A stretch of DNA of 6,471 bases from the NCBI GenBank assembly GCA_019410665.1, contig DXSD01000101.1:1-6471 (forward strand), in the 5' to 3' direction. The position numbers were made by a program, and so were the translations under genes. Position 1 is the stretch's first letter, and the number at the start of each line of letters is the position of its first letter. The notes under the pieces were generated by a model. The model had not been told where the DNA came from and searched no databases. It saw nothing but the letters and a program-made list of their open reading frames with translations. Origin of the DNA: Fusobacterium sp. (GTDB lineage Bacteria; Fusobacteriota; Fusobacteriia; Fusobacteriales; Fusobacteriaceae). Of the stretch, positions 1 to 6,416 are shown piece after piece.

Positions 1-52
1 ATTATATGCATATACAGATGTAATGTTAAAAGATAAAGATGAAGTTAAATAA
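1..52 (+). CDS. 3' end of a PLP-dependent D-cysteine desulfhydrase / L-cysteate sulfo-lyase-like gene (left copy, partial)
   Basis: Reading from base 2, an open frame enters from outside the window and encodes LYAYTDVMLKDKDEVK, then TAA at 50-52 and an immediate second in-frame TAA at 53-55. The L-Y-A-Y start resembles the end of the DcyD/CuyA branch of the tryptophan-synthase-beta fold, where I recall a final GGAPALFAY-type motif in E. coli DcyD. Those enzymes cleave D-cysteine or L-cysteate to pyruvate, ammonia and sulfide or sulfite. The call rests on 16 residues plus context: a YeiH-type exporter and RidA follow directly, fitting a lyase that makes 2-aminoacrylate and a sulfur anion. The YeiH-type gene starts 30 bases after the stop, so one transcript is likely. 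The same sequence recurs inverted at the right tip. Family identity is tentative; a truncated coding end is much surer. Confidence 0.55.
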   Translation, partial: LYAYTDVMLKDKDEVK

Positions 53-55
53 TAA
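1..55 (+). repeat. Terminal inverted repeat, left arm (55 bp, perfect)
   Basis: Bases 1-55 are the exact reverse complement of 6417-6471. Identity stops at base 56 (A here, C in the other arm), just after the tandem TAATAA stop of the partial coding sequence. The repeat is the last 16 codons and stop of a duplicated gene, and probably continues outside the window. A 55-base length at both extreme tips also matches the overlap left by a k=55 de Bruijn assembler. Confidence 0.97.
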
Positions 56-82
56 ATCTAAAAAAGGAGACTTATTTAGAAT

Positions 83-1111
83 ATGGTAAAGTCAATAAAA
101 GATAATCTAGCAGGAATAATATTAGTTTTAATATTAACAATTCCAGCTTGGATTCTAGGGAAACACTTCCCTATTATTGGAGGACCTGTTTTTGGAATCT
201 TATTAGGAATGATTATTACTCACTTCATTAAAAACAAAGCTCCTTATCAAAAAGGAATACAATTCACTTCTAAAAAGATACTACAATATGCAGTTATTCT
301 TTTAGGGTTTGGTTTAAACTTATCTGTAGTATTAGAAACAGGTGTTCAATCACTTCCAATAATTATATCTACAATAGCAACATCATTATTAATTGCTTAT
401 TTTTTACAAAAAGTTTTAAATATTCCAACTAAAATATCTACACTTATAGGTGTTGGTTCTTCTATCTGTGGTGGTTCAGCAGTTGCTGCTACCGCCCCAG
501 TTATAGAAGCTAATGATGAAGAGGTAGCTCAAGCTATATCTGTAATTTTCTTTTTCAATGTTTTAGCAGCTCTTATTTTCCCAGCTTTTGGTTCTTTTGT
601 TGGATTCTCAACTACTTCAGGAGAAGCTTTTGGAATCTTTGCTGGAACTGCAGTAAATGATACTTCTTCAGTTACTGCTGCTGCTGCAACTTGGGACACT
701 ATCTATGGATTAGGCAGTGCTACTTTAGATAAAGCTGTTACAGTTAAATTAACACGTACACTAGCTATTATTCCAATAACACTATTCTTAGCTGTTAAAT
801 CTACTAAAAACAATGTTTCTAGTAAAAAAGTAGATATGAAAAAAATATTTCCATTTTTTATACTATACTTTGTAGCTGCTTCAATAATAACTACTGTAGC
901 TGTATCTTTTGGAGTAGATTCTGATGTATTCTCTCCATTAAAGACTTTAAGTAAATTCTTTATTGTAATGGCTATGTGTGCTATCGGTTTAAATACTAAT
1001 ATTATAAAATTAGTTAAAACTGGTGGCAAACCTATATTAATGGGATTCTCTTGTTGGGTAGGAATAACAACTGTAAGTTTAGTAATTCAACATATTTTAG
1101 GAATTTGGTAA
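83..1111 (+). CDS. YeiH-family putative sulfite/sulfate exporter (CuyZ/TauZ-like)
   Basis: A 342-residue polytopic inner-membrane protein of the YeiH family (conserved hypothetical 698, 'putative sulfate exporter'), of normal family length. Conserved blocks are GVGSSICGGSAVAATAPVI at 123-141, FFFNVLAALIFPAFG at 156-170, GIFAGTAVNDTSSVTAAA at 184-201 and MCAIGLNTNI at 298-307. About ten hydrophobic segments are visible, with a lysine-rich loop at 239-254 between two halves. The start follows AAGGAGA at 64-70; the 12-base gap is a little long, but no better start is near. As I recall, relatives called CuyZ or TauZ were proposed to export sulfite in cysteate- and taurine-degrading bacteria. Here it lies 30 bases after a probable desulfhydrase/sulfo-lyase and 34 bases before ridA, so sulfite export is the likely job. 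The substrate is inferred, not shown by the sequence. Confidence 0.85.
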   Translation: MVKSIKDNLAGIILVLILTIPAWILGKHFPIIGGPVFGILLGMIITHFIKNKAPYQKGIQFTSKKILQYAVILLGFGLNLSVVLETGVQSLPIIISTIATSLLIAYFLQKVLNIPTKISTLIGVGSSICGGSAVAATAPVIEANDEEVAQAISVIFFFNVLAALIFPAFGSFVGFSTTSGEAFGIFAGTAVNDTSSVTAAAATWDTIYGLGSATLDKAVTVKLTRTLAIIPITLFLAVKSTKNNVSSKKVDMKKIFPFFILYFVAASIITTVAVSFGVDSDVFSPLKTLSKFFIVMAMCAIGLNTNIIKLVKTGGKPILMGFSCWVGITTVSLVIQHILGIW

Positions 1112-1145
1112 AATTATTATATAAATATTATAAAGGAGAGAGAAG

Positions 1146-1523
1146 ATGAATAAAGTAATTCATACAGAAAAAGCCCCTGCTGCTTTAGGACCATATTCAC
1201 AAGCTATAGAGGCTAATGGAATGTTATTTGTATCAGGACAAATTCCATTTGTGCCAGAGACAATGACATTAGTATCTGAAGATGTTAAAGAACAAACTAG
1301 ACAATCTTTAGAAAATGTAAAAGCAATAGTAGAAGCTGCTGGATACTCAATGAAGGATGTAGTAAAAGCAGGAGTATTTATTAAAGATATGAACGATTTT
1401 ACTGCAATCAACGAAGTATACAATGAGTATTTAGGAGATGTAAAACCTGCTAGAGCATGTGTAGAAGTAGCTAGACTTCCAAAAGATGTAAAAGTTGAAA
1501 TAGAAGTTATAGCTGTTAAGTAG
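1146..1523 (+). CDS. ridA: RidA (YjgF/YER057c/UK114) 2-iminobutanoate/2-iminopropanoate deaminase
   Basis: A 125-residue cytosolic protein of full family length; the family forms trimers with active sites between subunits. It hydrolyses reactive enamines/imines such as 2-aminoacrylate, released by PLP beta-elimination enzymes, to ketoacid and ammonia. Visible hallmarks are GPYSQAI at 15-21, FVSGQIP at 28-34 and the C-terminal signature PARACVEVARLPKDVKVEIE at 101-120. R103 matches the catalytic arginine (Arg105 of E. coli RidA), and E118/E120 lie in the conserved acidic strand. The start follows AAAGGAG at 1132-1138 with a 7-base spacer. It is the last gene of the left operon, ahead of a strong hairpin. 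Placement behind a lyase and exporter suggests dedicated removal of 2-aminoacrylate made by the flanking enzyme. The family call is firm; the dedicated role is inference. Confidence 0.95.
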   Translation: MNKVIHTEKAPAALGPYSQAIEANGMLFVSGQIPFVPETMTLVSEDVKEQTRQSLENVKAIVEAAGYSMKDVVKAGVFIKDMNDFTAINEVYNEYLGDVKPARACVEVARLPKDVKVEIEVIAVK

Positions 1524-1549
1524 TTTCCTATTATAAAACCTAACTATAT

Positions 1550-1596
1550 ATTAAAGGGAGATTTGGTATTCATTATATCAAATCTCTCTTTAATTT
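1550..1596 (+). terminator. Intrinsic terminator after ridA
   Basis: Bases 1550-1569 pair with 1575-1594 as a 20-bp stem with two G-U pairs (1557/1587 and 1566/1578) around a 5-base loop. A T-rich but broken run (TTTAATTTA) covers the 3' foot. It starts 26 bases after the ridA stop, so it should end the left operon and separate the next permease gene. Confidence 0.82.
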
Positions 1597-1607
1597 ATAC
1601 AATAAAT

Positions 1608-1677
1608 AAAACTTTTTTATTTTTTATATCACATTTTTAAAAAAATATTTTACACTTTTAATTTTAAGATATATAAT
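1608..1677 (+). promoter_or_regulatory. Sigma70-type promoter with AT-rich upstream tract for the SLC13/ArsB-NhaD permease
   Basis: TTTACA at 1649-1654 and TATAAT at 1672-1677 are separated by exactly 17 bases, close to the consensus. Alternating A and T tracts at about 1608-1648 could act as an UP element, though such tracts are common in this AT-rich DNA. Transcription would begin near 1684 and leave an untranslated leader of about 50 bases before the ATG at 1734. The site lies just beyond the ridA terminator, which supports independent expression of the permease. I saw no clear operator repeat. Confidence 0.75.
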
Positions 1678-1733
1678 GATACTGTACAATATAATCAAAT
1701 ATATTTCAATCTTATCAAAAAGGTGGCGAACTT

Positions 1734-3011
1734 ATGGAACTACTTAAACTTATTTTGGGTATAGTAATATTCCTTATTACTTTTTACTTTATCATTACTG
1801 AAAAACATCCAAAGTCTATTGTTACCATGATTGGTGGTGCCCTTATGGTTCTACTTCAAATCATTACAGAAGAAGAGGCACTAGAAACTATTGGATACAA
1901 CTTAGAAATAATATTTTTACTTATTGGAATGATGCTCATAGTAGAGATTATGTCAGAAACAGGAATCTTTCAATGGGTAGCTATTAAAATAGCTCAGATG
2001 GTTAGGGGAAATCCAGTGAAAATATTAGTTCTAATCTCTATTGTTACTGCTATTTTTTCTGCTGTTTTAGATAACGTTACAACTATCTTATTAGTTGTTC
2101 CTGTAACAATTTTTCTGGCTAAAAGATTGGAAGTTGATCCTAAGCCCTTTGTTCTTTTACAGATATTTGCTTCAAATATTGGAGGAACAGCTACTATGAT
2201 TGGAGACCCTCCTAACCTTATTATAGCAAGCTTAAGTGGATTAGATTTCAACTCATTTATATTTAATCTGACTCCTTTTATTATTATTAATATGGCAGTT
2301 TTACTTATTAGTGCTGTACTGTATTTAAGAAATAAATTACAAGTTTCTAATGAGTTAAAAGCTGGTATTATGGAGTTAAGTCTTGAAAGAACTATTACTG
2401 ACAAAAAACTTCTAGTACAGTCTATAATTGTCTTTGCCGGAGTAATTCTTGGATTTTTAACAAATAGTTTCACTCACATTGGACTTGCTATTATAGCTAT
2501 AATTGGTGCTGCTATTTTAATATTTTTAAGTAATAAGAAACCTGAAGAGGTTTTTGCTAAGGTTGAATGGGATACTCTATTTTTCTTTGGTGGATTATTT
2601 GTCTTAGTAGATGGAATAGAAAATCTTGGAATTATTAGTAAACTTTCTGAATATTTAATATACTTTACAGATGGACATCTTAAAATTACTTCAGGATTAA
2701 TTTTAATACTTTCAACTATCTTATCTCCAATTGTAGGATCCATTCCACACACTTTATCTTTTGGAAAGATACTTTTGGAGATTATTCCAAACTTTCAAGG
2801 AGATACTCAAGTATTGTGGTGGTCTCTATCATTGGGAGCATGTTTAGGTGGAAATATGACAATAGTTGGGGCTGCTGCTAATATAGTAGGAGCTTCAGTT
2901 GCTAAAAAAGGGGGAATTGATATCTCTTTTAAAGAGTTTTTTAAGTGGGGAGCTATCGTAGTTGCTCAGTCTACTATTCTAAGTCTAATTTATATCTATA
3001 TAAGATACTGA
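1734..3011 (+). CDS. ArsB/NhaD-SLC13-type anion/cation permease
   Basis: A 425-residue inner-membrane protein of the ion-transporter superfamily (CitMHS/ArsB/NhaD/P-protein group), with the expected two half-repeats. The first half carries AVLDNVTTILLVVPV at 110-124 and the hairpin signature SNIGGTATMIGDPPNLI at 148-164. The second half carries EWDTLFFFGGLFVLV at 278-292 and LGACLGGNMTIVGAAANIVG at 367-386. About eleven hydrophobic segments are visible. AAGGTGG at 1720-1726 lies 7 bases before the ATG. It has its own promoter and ends at a shared terminator, so it is a single-gene unit. An oddity is residues 331-340: the second half usually carries an Asp-Asn-Ile-Pro motif, but here it reads G-S-I-P (335-338). 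Members move arsenite, Na+/H+, or dicarboxylates/sulfate; no ars genes are present, so substrate is open. An oxyanion or sulfur-compound role is only suggested by context. Confidence 0.85.
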   Translation: MELLKLILGIVIFLITFYFIITEKHPKSIVTMIGGALMVLLQIITEEEALETIGYNLEIIFLLIGMMLIVEIMSETGIFQWVAIKIAQMVRGNPVKILVLISIVTAIFSAVLDNVTTILLVVPVTIFLAKRLEVDPKPFVLLQIFASNIGGTATMIGDPPNLIIASLSGLDFNSFIFNLTPFIIINMAVLLISAVLYLRNKLQVSNELKAGIMELSLERTITDKKLLVQSIIVFAGVILGFLTNSFTHIGLAIIAIIGAAILIFLSNKKPEEVFAKVEWDTLFFFGGLFVLVDGIENLGIISKLSEYLIYFTDGHLKITSGLILILSTILSPIVGSIPHTLSFGKILLEIIPNFQGDTQVLWWSLSLGACLGGNMTIVGAAANIVGASVAKKGGIDISFKEFFKWGAIVVAQSTILSLIYIYIRY

Positions 3012-3014
3012 TAT

Positions 3015-3056
3015 AACAAAAGAGGACGGTTTATCACTCCGTCCTCTTTGTTGTTT
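3015..3056. terminator. Bidirectional intrinsic terminator between convergent genes
   Basis: AAGAGGACGG at 3020-3029 pairs perfectly with CCGTCCTCTT at 3039-3048 around a 9-base loop. With a single bulged A, pairing extends to AACAAA/TTTGTT at 3015-3052. The 3' side is T-rich on the + strand (TTTGTTGTTTGTTT), and the complement of AACAAAA gives a T-rich tail on the - strand. It lies 3 bases after the + strand permease stop and just before the - strand antiporter stop at 3060-3062, so it can end both transcripts. It is the most GC-rich structure in the window. Confidence 0.9.
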
Positions 3057-3059
3057 GTT

Positions 3060-4379
3060 TTATGAATTAATTATAATATTGGCCTTTTTCTCTGCTATTC
3101 TACTTCTTATAAATATAGCTATAAACGTAACTACAATCATTAATACATTATAATAATTATACTTTATTACTTCTACAGCTGAAACTGTTGTTGCTACTCC
3201 TAATACTGCAAGCATTGGGTTTGAATAAGGTAGTAACCCTTGGATTCCAGCAGCAAAGGTATCTAATATACTAGCTACTATTTTAGGTTCTAATTCATAT
3301 TCATCTGATATCTCCTTAGCAATAGGACCAGCTGATACAACTGCTATAGTATTATTCCCTACACAGATATCTATTAGAAGAACTAAAATTCCTATCCAAA
3401 CTTCAGCATCTCTTTTCTTCTTAACTCTACTTTTTATATTGTGGATAACATATTCTAGTCCACCATTTAGTTTTACTAGTTCTATAATTCCACCTACTAA
3501 AATAACTATTATAACTATTTTCCCTGTCCCTTGTATTCCTTTAGAAGATGCAAGAATTAAATCTCCCAACGAAAAACTTCCAAGTAGTAATCCTATAGTT
3601 CCTGAAGTTAAAATTCCTAAAAATAGAACTATAAAAACGTCTACTCCCATTAAAGCTGCTATCAATACCAACACATATGGTAACATCTTCAATAGGCTAT
3701 ATTCATATACAGCATTCTCAACTACTATTGTAGGAGTACTAAATACATAGAATAGTATTGTACTTATAATTGCTGGTCCTAATACCAACTTGAAGTTTGC
3801 ATTAAACTTATCTCTCATCTCACAACCTTGAGTCTTTGTAGCAACAATTGTAGTATCTGATATAATTGATAAATTATCTCCAAACATTGCTCCACCTAAT
3901 ACAGCTGCACAACATAGACCTAATGGATTTCCTGAGCTCTCTGAAAGTCCTATGGCTATTGGTGTTAAAGCTACTATTGTTCCAACTGATGTTCCTATTG
4001 CCAAAGATAAGAAACAAGAGATTATAAATATTGCTGGTACTAAAACCTTACTTGGGAAAATTGATAATCCAAAGTTTACAACTGAATCAACAGCTCCCAT
4101 ATCCTTTGAAATCTGAGAAAACACTCCAGCTAGAATAAAAATCAAAGACATCAAAATGATATTTGGATTTCCTCCACCTTTACAGAAAGTTTCTACTTTC
4201 GTTGTAAACTTTACCTTTCTATTTATAAATAAGGCAACAAAAGCACTTATTAAGAAGGCAACTTCCACTGGCATACTTTTCAAATTACCCGTTATTATCC
4301 CGTTTCCTAAATAAATAATTATAAATAAAATCATAGGAATTAATCCTAAACCATTTAATTTTTTTCCATCTTTTTCCAT
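3060..4379 (-). CDS. NhaC-family Na+/H+ antiporter-like transporter
   Basis: A 439-residue polytopic membrane protein of the Na+/H+ antiporter (NhaC, Pfam Na_H_antiporter) family. Family motifs visible are LSLAIGTSVGTIVALTPIAI at 124-143, GGAMFGDNLSIISDTTIVA at 162-180 with TQGCEMRDKF after it, GNNTIAVVSAGPIAKEIS at 341-358 and LDTFAAGIQGLLPYSNPML at 372-390. About eleven or twelve hydrophobic segments fit the fold. The start follows an A/G-rich site (AAGGGGG at 4384-4390, 4-base spacer) that is plausible though not canonical. It is the last gene of the right-hand operon, 59 bases after the unassigned 393-residue gene, with a perfect hairpin between them. Some NhaC relatives exchange organic or amino acids with Na+ or H+ (MleN is one). 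Given its neighbours, I infer it could import the sulfonate or amino-acid substrate, but plain Na+/H+ antiport is not excluded. Confidence 0.85.
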   Translation of the reverse strand: MEKDGKKLNGLGLIPMILFIIIYLGNGIITGNLKSMPVEVAFLISAFVALFINRKVKFTTKVETFCKGGGNPNIILMSLIFILAGVFSQISKDMGAVDSVVNFGLSIFPSKVLVPAIFIISCFLSLAIGTSVGTIVALTPIAIGLSESSGNPLGLCCAAVLGGAMFGDNLSIISDTTIVATKTQGCEMRDKFNANFKLVLGPAIISTILFYVFSTPTIVVENAVYEYSLLKMLPYVLVLIAALMGVDVFIVLFLGILTSGTIGLLLGSFSLGDLILASSKGIQGTGKIVIIVILVGGIIELVKLNGGLEYVIHNIKSRVKKKRDAEVWIGILVLLIDICVGNNTIAVVSAGPIAKEISDEYELEPKIVASILDTFAAGIQGLLPYSNPMLAVLGVATTVSAVEVIKYNYYNVLMIVVTFIAIFIRSRIAEKKANIIINS

Positions 4380-4400
4380 AACTTCCCCCTTTTTATCAAA

Positions 4401-4426
4401 TCAGGTAACCTAGATAGGTTACCTGA
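4401..4426 (-). promoter_or_regulatory. Intercistronic stem-loop before the NhaC-like gene
   Basis: A perfect 11-bp stem (4401-4411 with 4416-4426) closes a 4-base loop. On the - strand it is followed by TTTGATAAAAA, too weak a U-run for a strong terminator, and then directly by the antiporter's purine-rich ribosome binding site. It may attenuate readthrough, protect the upstream message, or be a processing site. Its 10-base arms CAGGTAACCT/AGGTTACCTG could also be a protein-binding palindrome; I cannot tell which. Confidence 0.6.
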
Positions 4427-4438
4427 CTTGAATTTATA

Positions 4439-5620
4439 CTATGAATTTATGATTGCATTGGCTTCATCTAATCTTTCAAAAACTTGATTTACACTTTCCA
4501 ATACTAAATTCAAATATCTTTCTAGCTCTTCATCTGTTAAGTATGGAATTGGATTCTCTTTGAAATACTCATCTGTAGTTACAAGATTAATTACAGCAGC
4601 AACTTTCTTAATCATTCCAGCTCCACCAATCTCCTCATGTAATTCATTAGTCATAAAACTAATTCCTCCACAATCTTGGCTCACTGCTACTGCTAATTCA
4701 GCTATTGTATTTACTTTCTCCTCTGAAGTTTCAGCAGTCTTTAGTTTTTCTCCTAAAGCGATTATTTTATCAGCTACTAATCTTGTATTATTTCTTAATG
4801 CTTCTTTTGTTCTTTTCATTCCAGTTTCATGATATCTCATTGGAATTCCACATTTTTCTGCTGCCTTAACAACTGCTTCTACTACAACTATATTATCATC
4901 TTCCTTATCTCCTCTTACGAAATAAGTATTCTCTGTTAATCCCTTAGAGAATCCAGAGTAAATCATAGCCTCTATTATTAATGTAGGTAATTTATCCATA
5001 CCTAAAGCTCTGATTACCTCTCCTTTAGTTCCTACTACAGAGTTTCCTTCTTGGTCTTCATTTGGTCCTAAACCACCAATAGTTGCATTTACAGTTCCTA
5101 ATACACTTACTGCTTTTCCATCTATATCTAAAACTGTTCCTACTATCTCTCCACAGTTTCCATTTATACTCTCTCTAGTTCTTAAGAATTTCTCTGGATA
5201 GTTTACATAGAATCCATTTAATGCTGCATTAGCTATTGCAGTTTGAACAGCTACTGGAGTTTCTAAAATCCCTTGTCCATAAACTCTTCCAAAAGCTTCT
5301 AATACAAGAGTATGAGTATTTATTACCTCTTTTCCTACTAAAGTCATAGCTAATTTTTTCTCTTGAGGAGTAATTCCACGTCTAGCTTCCCCTTCTCCTA
5401 CTCCACCATTTTCTAAAGTAACTTTAACTTTATTTCCTTCAAATTCAATATCTTTTATTTTTAGTGAAAGATTTGTAGCTTTCTTAAAAAGAGATAATAC
5501 TATTGATAATCCACAAGAGTCATCTTGTACTTGATTGTTTAAACTATGGCTATGCCCACATCCAACATGTCCAGCTATAGCAACTAATCCTTGTTTTTTC
5601 TCACTTAATCTTATATCCAT
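4439..5620 (-). CDS. Conserved-looking soluble protein of unknown function, His/Cys-rich N terminus
   Basis: I do not recognise this 393-residue protein. It has no signal peptide or membrane segment and looks like a globular cytosolic enzyme. Candidate functional positions are GHVGCGHSHS at 17-26 (H18, C21, H23, H25), QDDSCG at 32-37 (D33, D34, C36), NGNCGEIVGTV at 153-163 (C156), the glycine-rich TIGGLGPNEDQEGN at 180-193, SQDCGGISFM at 314-323 (C317) and ELHEEIGGAG at 326-335 (H328, E329, E330). The clustered His, Cys and Asp residues suggest a metal site or thiol chemistry; this is inference. The tail (about 362-390) is acidic, leucine-rich and probably helical. The start sits 4 bases after a GGGTGAG sequence (5625-5631), 31 bases downstream of the TauE-like gene. 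Position between a sulfite-type exporter and an NhaC-type carrier, behind a lyase copy, suggests a step in the same sulfur amino-acid or sulfonate pathway. Confidence 0.9.
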   Translation of the reverse strand: MDIRLSEKKQGLVAIAGHVGCGHSHSLNNQVQDDSCGLSIVLSLFKKATNLSLKIKDIEFEGNKVKVTLENGGVGEGEARRGITPQEKKLAMTLVGKEVINTHTLVLEAFGRVYGQGILETPVAVQTAIANAALNGFYVNYPEKFLRTRESINGNCGEIVGTVLDIDGKAVSVLGTVNATIGGLGPNEDQEGNSVVGTKGEVIRALGMDKLPTLIIEAMIYSGFSKGLTENTYFVRGDKEDDNIVVVEAVVKAAEKCGIPMRYHETGMKRTKEALRNNTRLVADKIIALGEKLKTAETSEEKVNTIAELAVAVSQDCGGISFMTNELHEEIGGAGMIKKVAAVINLVTTDEYFKENPIPYLTDEELERYLNLVLESVNQVFERLDEANAIINS

Positions 5621-5651
5621 CTATCTCACCCTATTTATATTTTATATTTGA

Positions 5652-6380
5652 CTACTTCATTAGTAATGAAGCTCCTGATATAACAAGTAGAACATAAACT
5701 ACTTTTAGGAATTTTTCTTTAGATAGGATTTTTGCTAAGTATCCTCCAATAGCAACCCCTGCAAATACTCCAGGTAATCCTATTAATGTAACAGCTGTAT
5801 TGTGAGCTGTAAATTGTCCAGTTAAGAATTGGTCTAACATCATATATCCATTTAAGAATATCCATACAAAACATAAAGTTCCTCTAATTTGGTTTGTATT
5901 TTTTAATTTCTTAGCAACATATATAATTAAGAATGGTCCCCCTGATACAAACAATCCTTGGAATAATCCTGCTATTAATACTATTCCAATTAAAACTGTA
6001 TCATTAAAATCTAAGTTTCCTTTATAGAACATCTCTTTTAAAGCAACTGCTATTACGAAGATAGCATATATCTTTAAAAGAATTCCTGAAGGTACTTGTC
6101 CTGCTAGATAGATTCCTGTTACTAGTCCAATACCCATCAATACTAATAATTTTCTAGCTTCTTTCCAGTCTATCATCTTATAGTTACTTAAGAATACTAT
6201 AAATGAACTTATTAAACCATATGTATTTACTGCTACCTTTGCAGTTTCTAACCCTTGTAAATGAATTGAAGGTGGCATTGCTAATAATGAACCAGCAAAT
6301 CCTGTCAATCCTTGAATTATATTTGCTATAAATATTCCTAACCCGAATAATAGGTTACCACTTGTGAAAATCTCTTCCAT
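5652..6380 (-). CDS. TauE/SafE (TSUP, former DUF81) family putative sulfite/organosulfur exporter
   Basis: A 242-residue inner-membrane protein with about eight hydrophobic segments, normal for the TauE/SafE family. The two characteristic half-repeat starts are visible: IIQGLTGFAGSLLAMPP at 21-37 and LFQGLFVSGGPFLIIY at 139-154. The start has a strong GGAGG at 6387-6391 with a 6-base spacer. It follows the right-hand dcyD/cuyA-like copy by 39 bases and precedes the unassigned 393-residue gene by 31, so these probably share one transcript. Family members are known or proposed to export sulfite, sulfoacetate or thiosulfate, or to move related sulfur anions. Here sulfite or a related product of the adjacent lyase is the likely cargo. 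The family call is firm; the cargo is inferred. I give no symbol because the TSUP family is functionally mixed. Confidence 0.88.
   Translation of the reverse strand: MEEIFTSGNLLFGLGIFIANIIQGLTGFAGSLLAMPPSIHLQGLETAKVAVNTYGLISSFIVFLSNYKMIDWKEARKLLVLMGIGLVTGIYLAGQVPSGILLKIYAIFVIAVALKEMFYKGNLDFNDTVLIGIVLIAGLFQGLFVSGGPFLIIYVAKKLKNTNQIRGTLCFVWIFLNGYMMLDQFLTGQFTAHNTAVTLIGLPGVFAGVAIGGYLAKILSKEKFLKVVYVLLVISGASLLMK
5655..5671. other. Short interrupted palindrome at the 3' end of the TauE-like gene
   Basis: CTTCATTA and TAATGAAG (8-base arms) flank a single central base. It overlaps the last codons of the TauE-like gene and lies just before the 31-base gap to the next gene. With a 1-base centre it cannot form a tight full hairpin, so a DNA-binding palindrome or chance in AT-rich coding DNA are both possible. 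Confidence 0.35.
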
Positions 6381-6416
6381 ACTCTTCCTCCAAATATACT
6401 TTATCTTATCTAGGTG

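Noticed and set aside
703..1029. Antisense open frame opposite the YeiH-type gene
   Set aside because: It has no recognisable protein features and lies wholly inside a gene with clear family motifs. The same applies to the antisense frames at 1160-1423, 1994-2473, 2474-2752, 3439-3750 and 4560-4832.
1112..1145. AT-rich self-complementary stretch between the YeiH-type gene and ridA as a terminator
   Set aside because: Pairing is only weak A-T repeats without a GC core or T-run, and a strong ribosome binding site follows at once, so cotranscription is more likely.
1597..1733. Small gene or RNA in the 137-base stretch between the ridA terminator and the permease
   Set aside because: The stretch is accounted for by AT tracts, a sigma70 promoter and a short leader. 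No start codon with a ribosome binding site or folded RNA motif is evident apart from the permease start.
1734..3011. Dedicated arsenite pump (arsB)
   Set aside because: Only superfamily-level motifs are visible, and there is no arsR, arsA, arsC or arsenic-related neighbour, so the symbol is not justified.
3060..4460. Both the NhaC-like and the 393-residue protein end in I-I-N-S
   Set aside because: The match is four residues encoded by different codons, with no nucleotide repeat beyond TGAATT, so chance is the simplest explanation.
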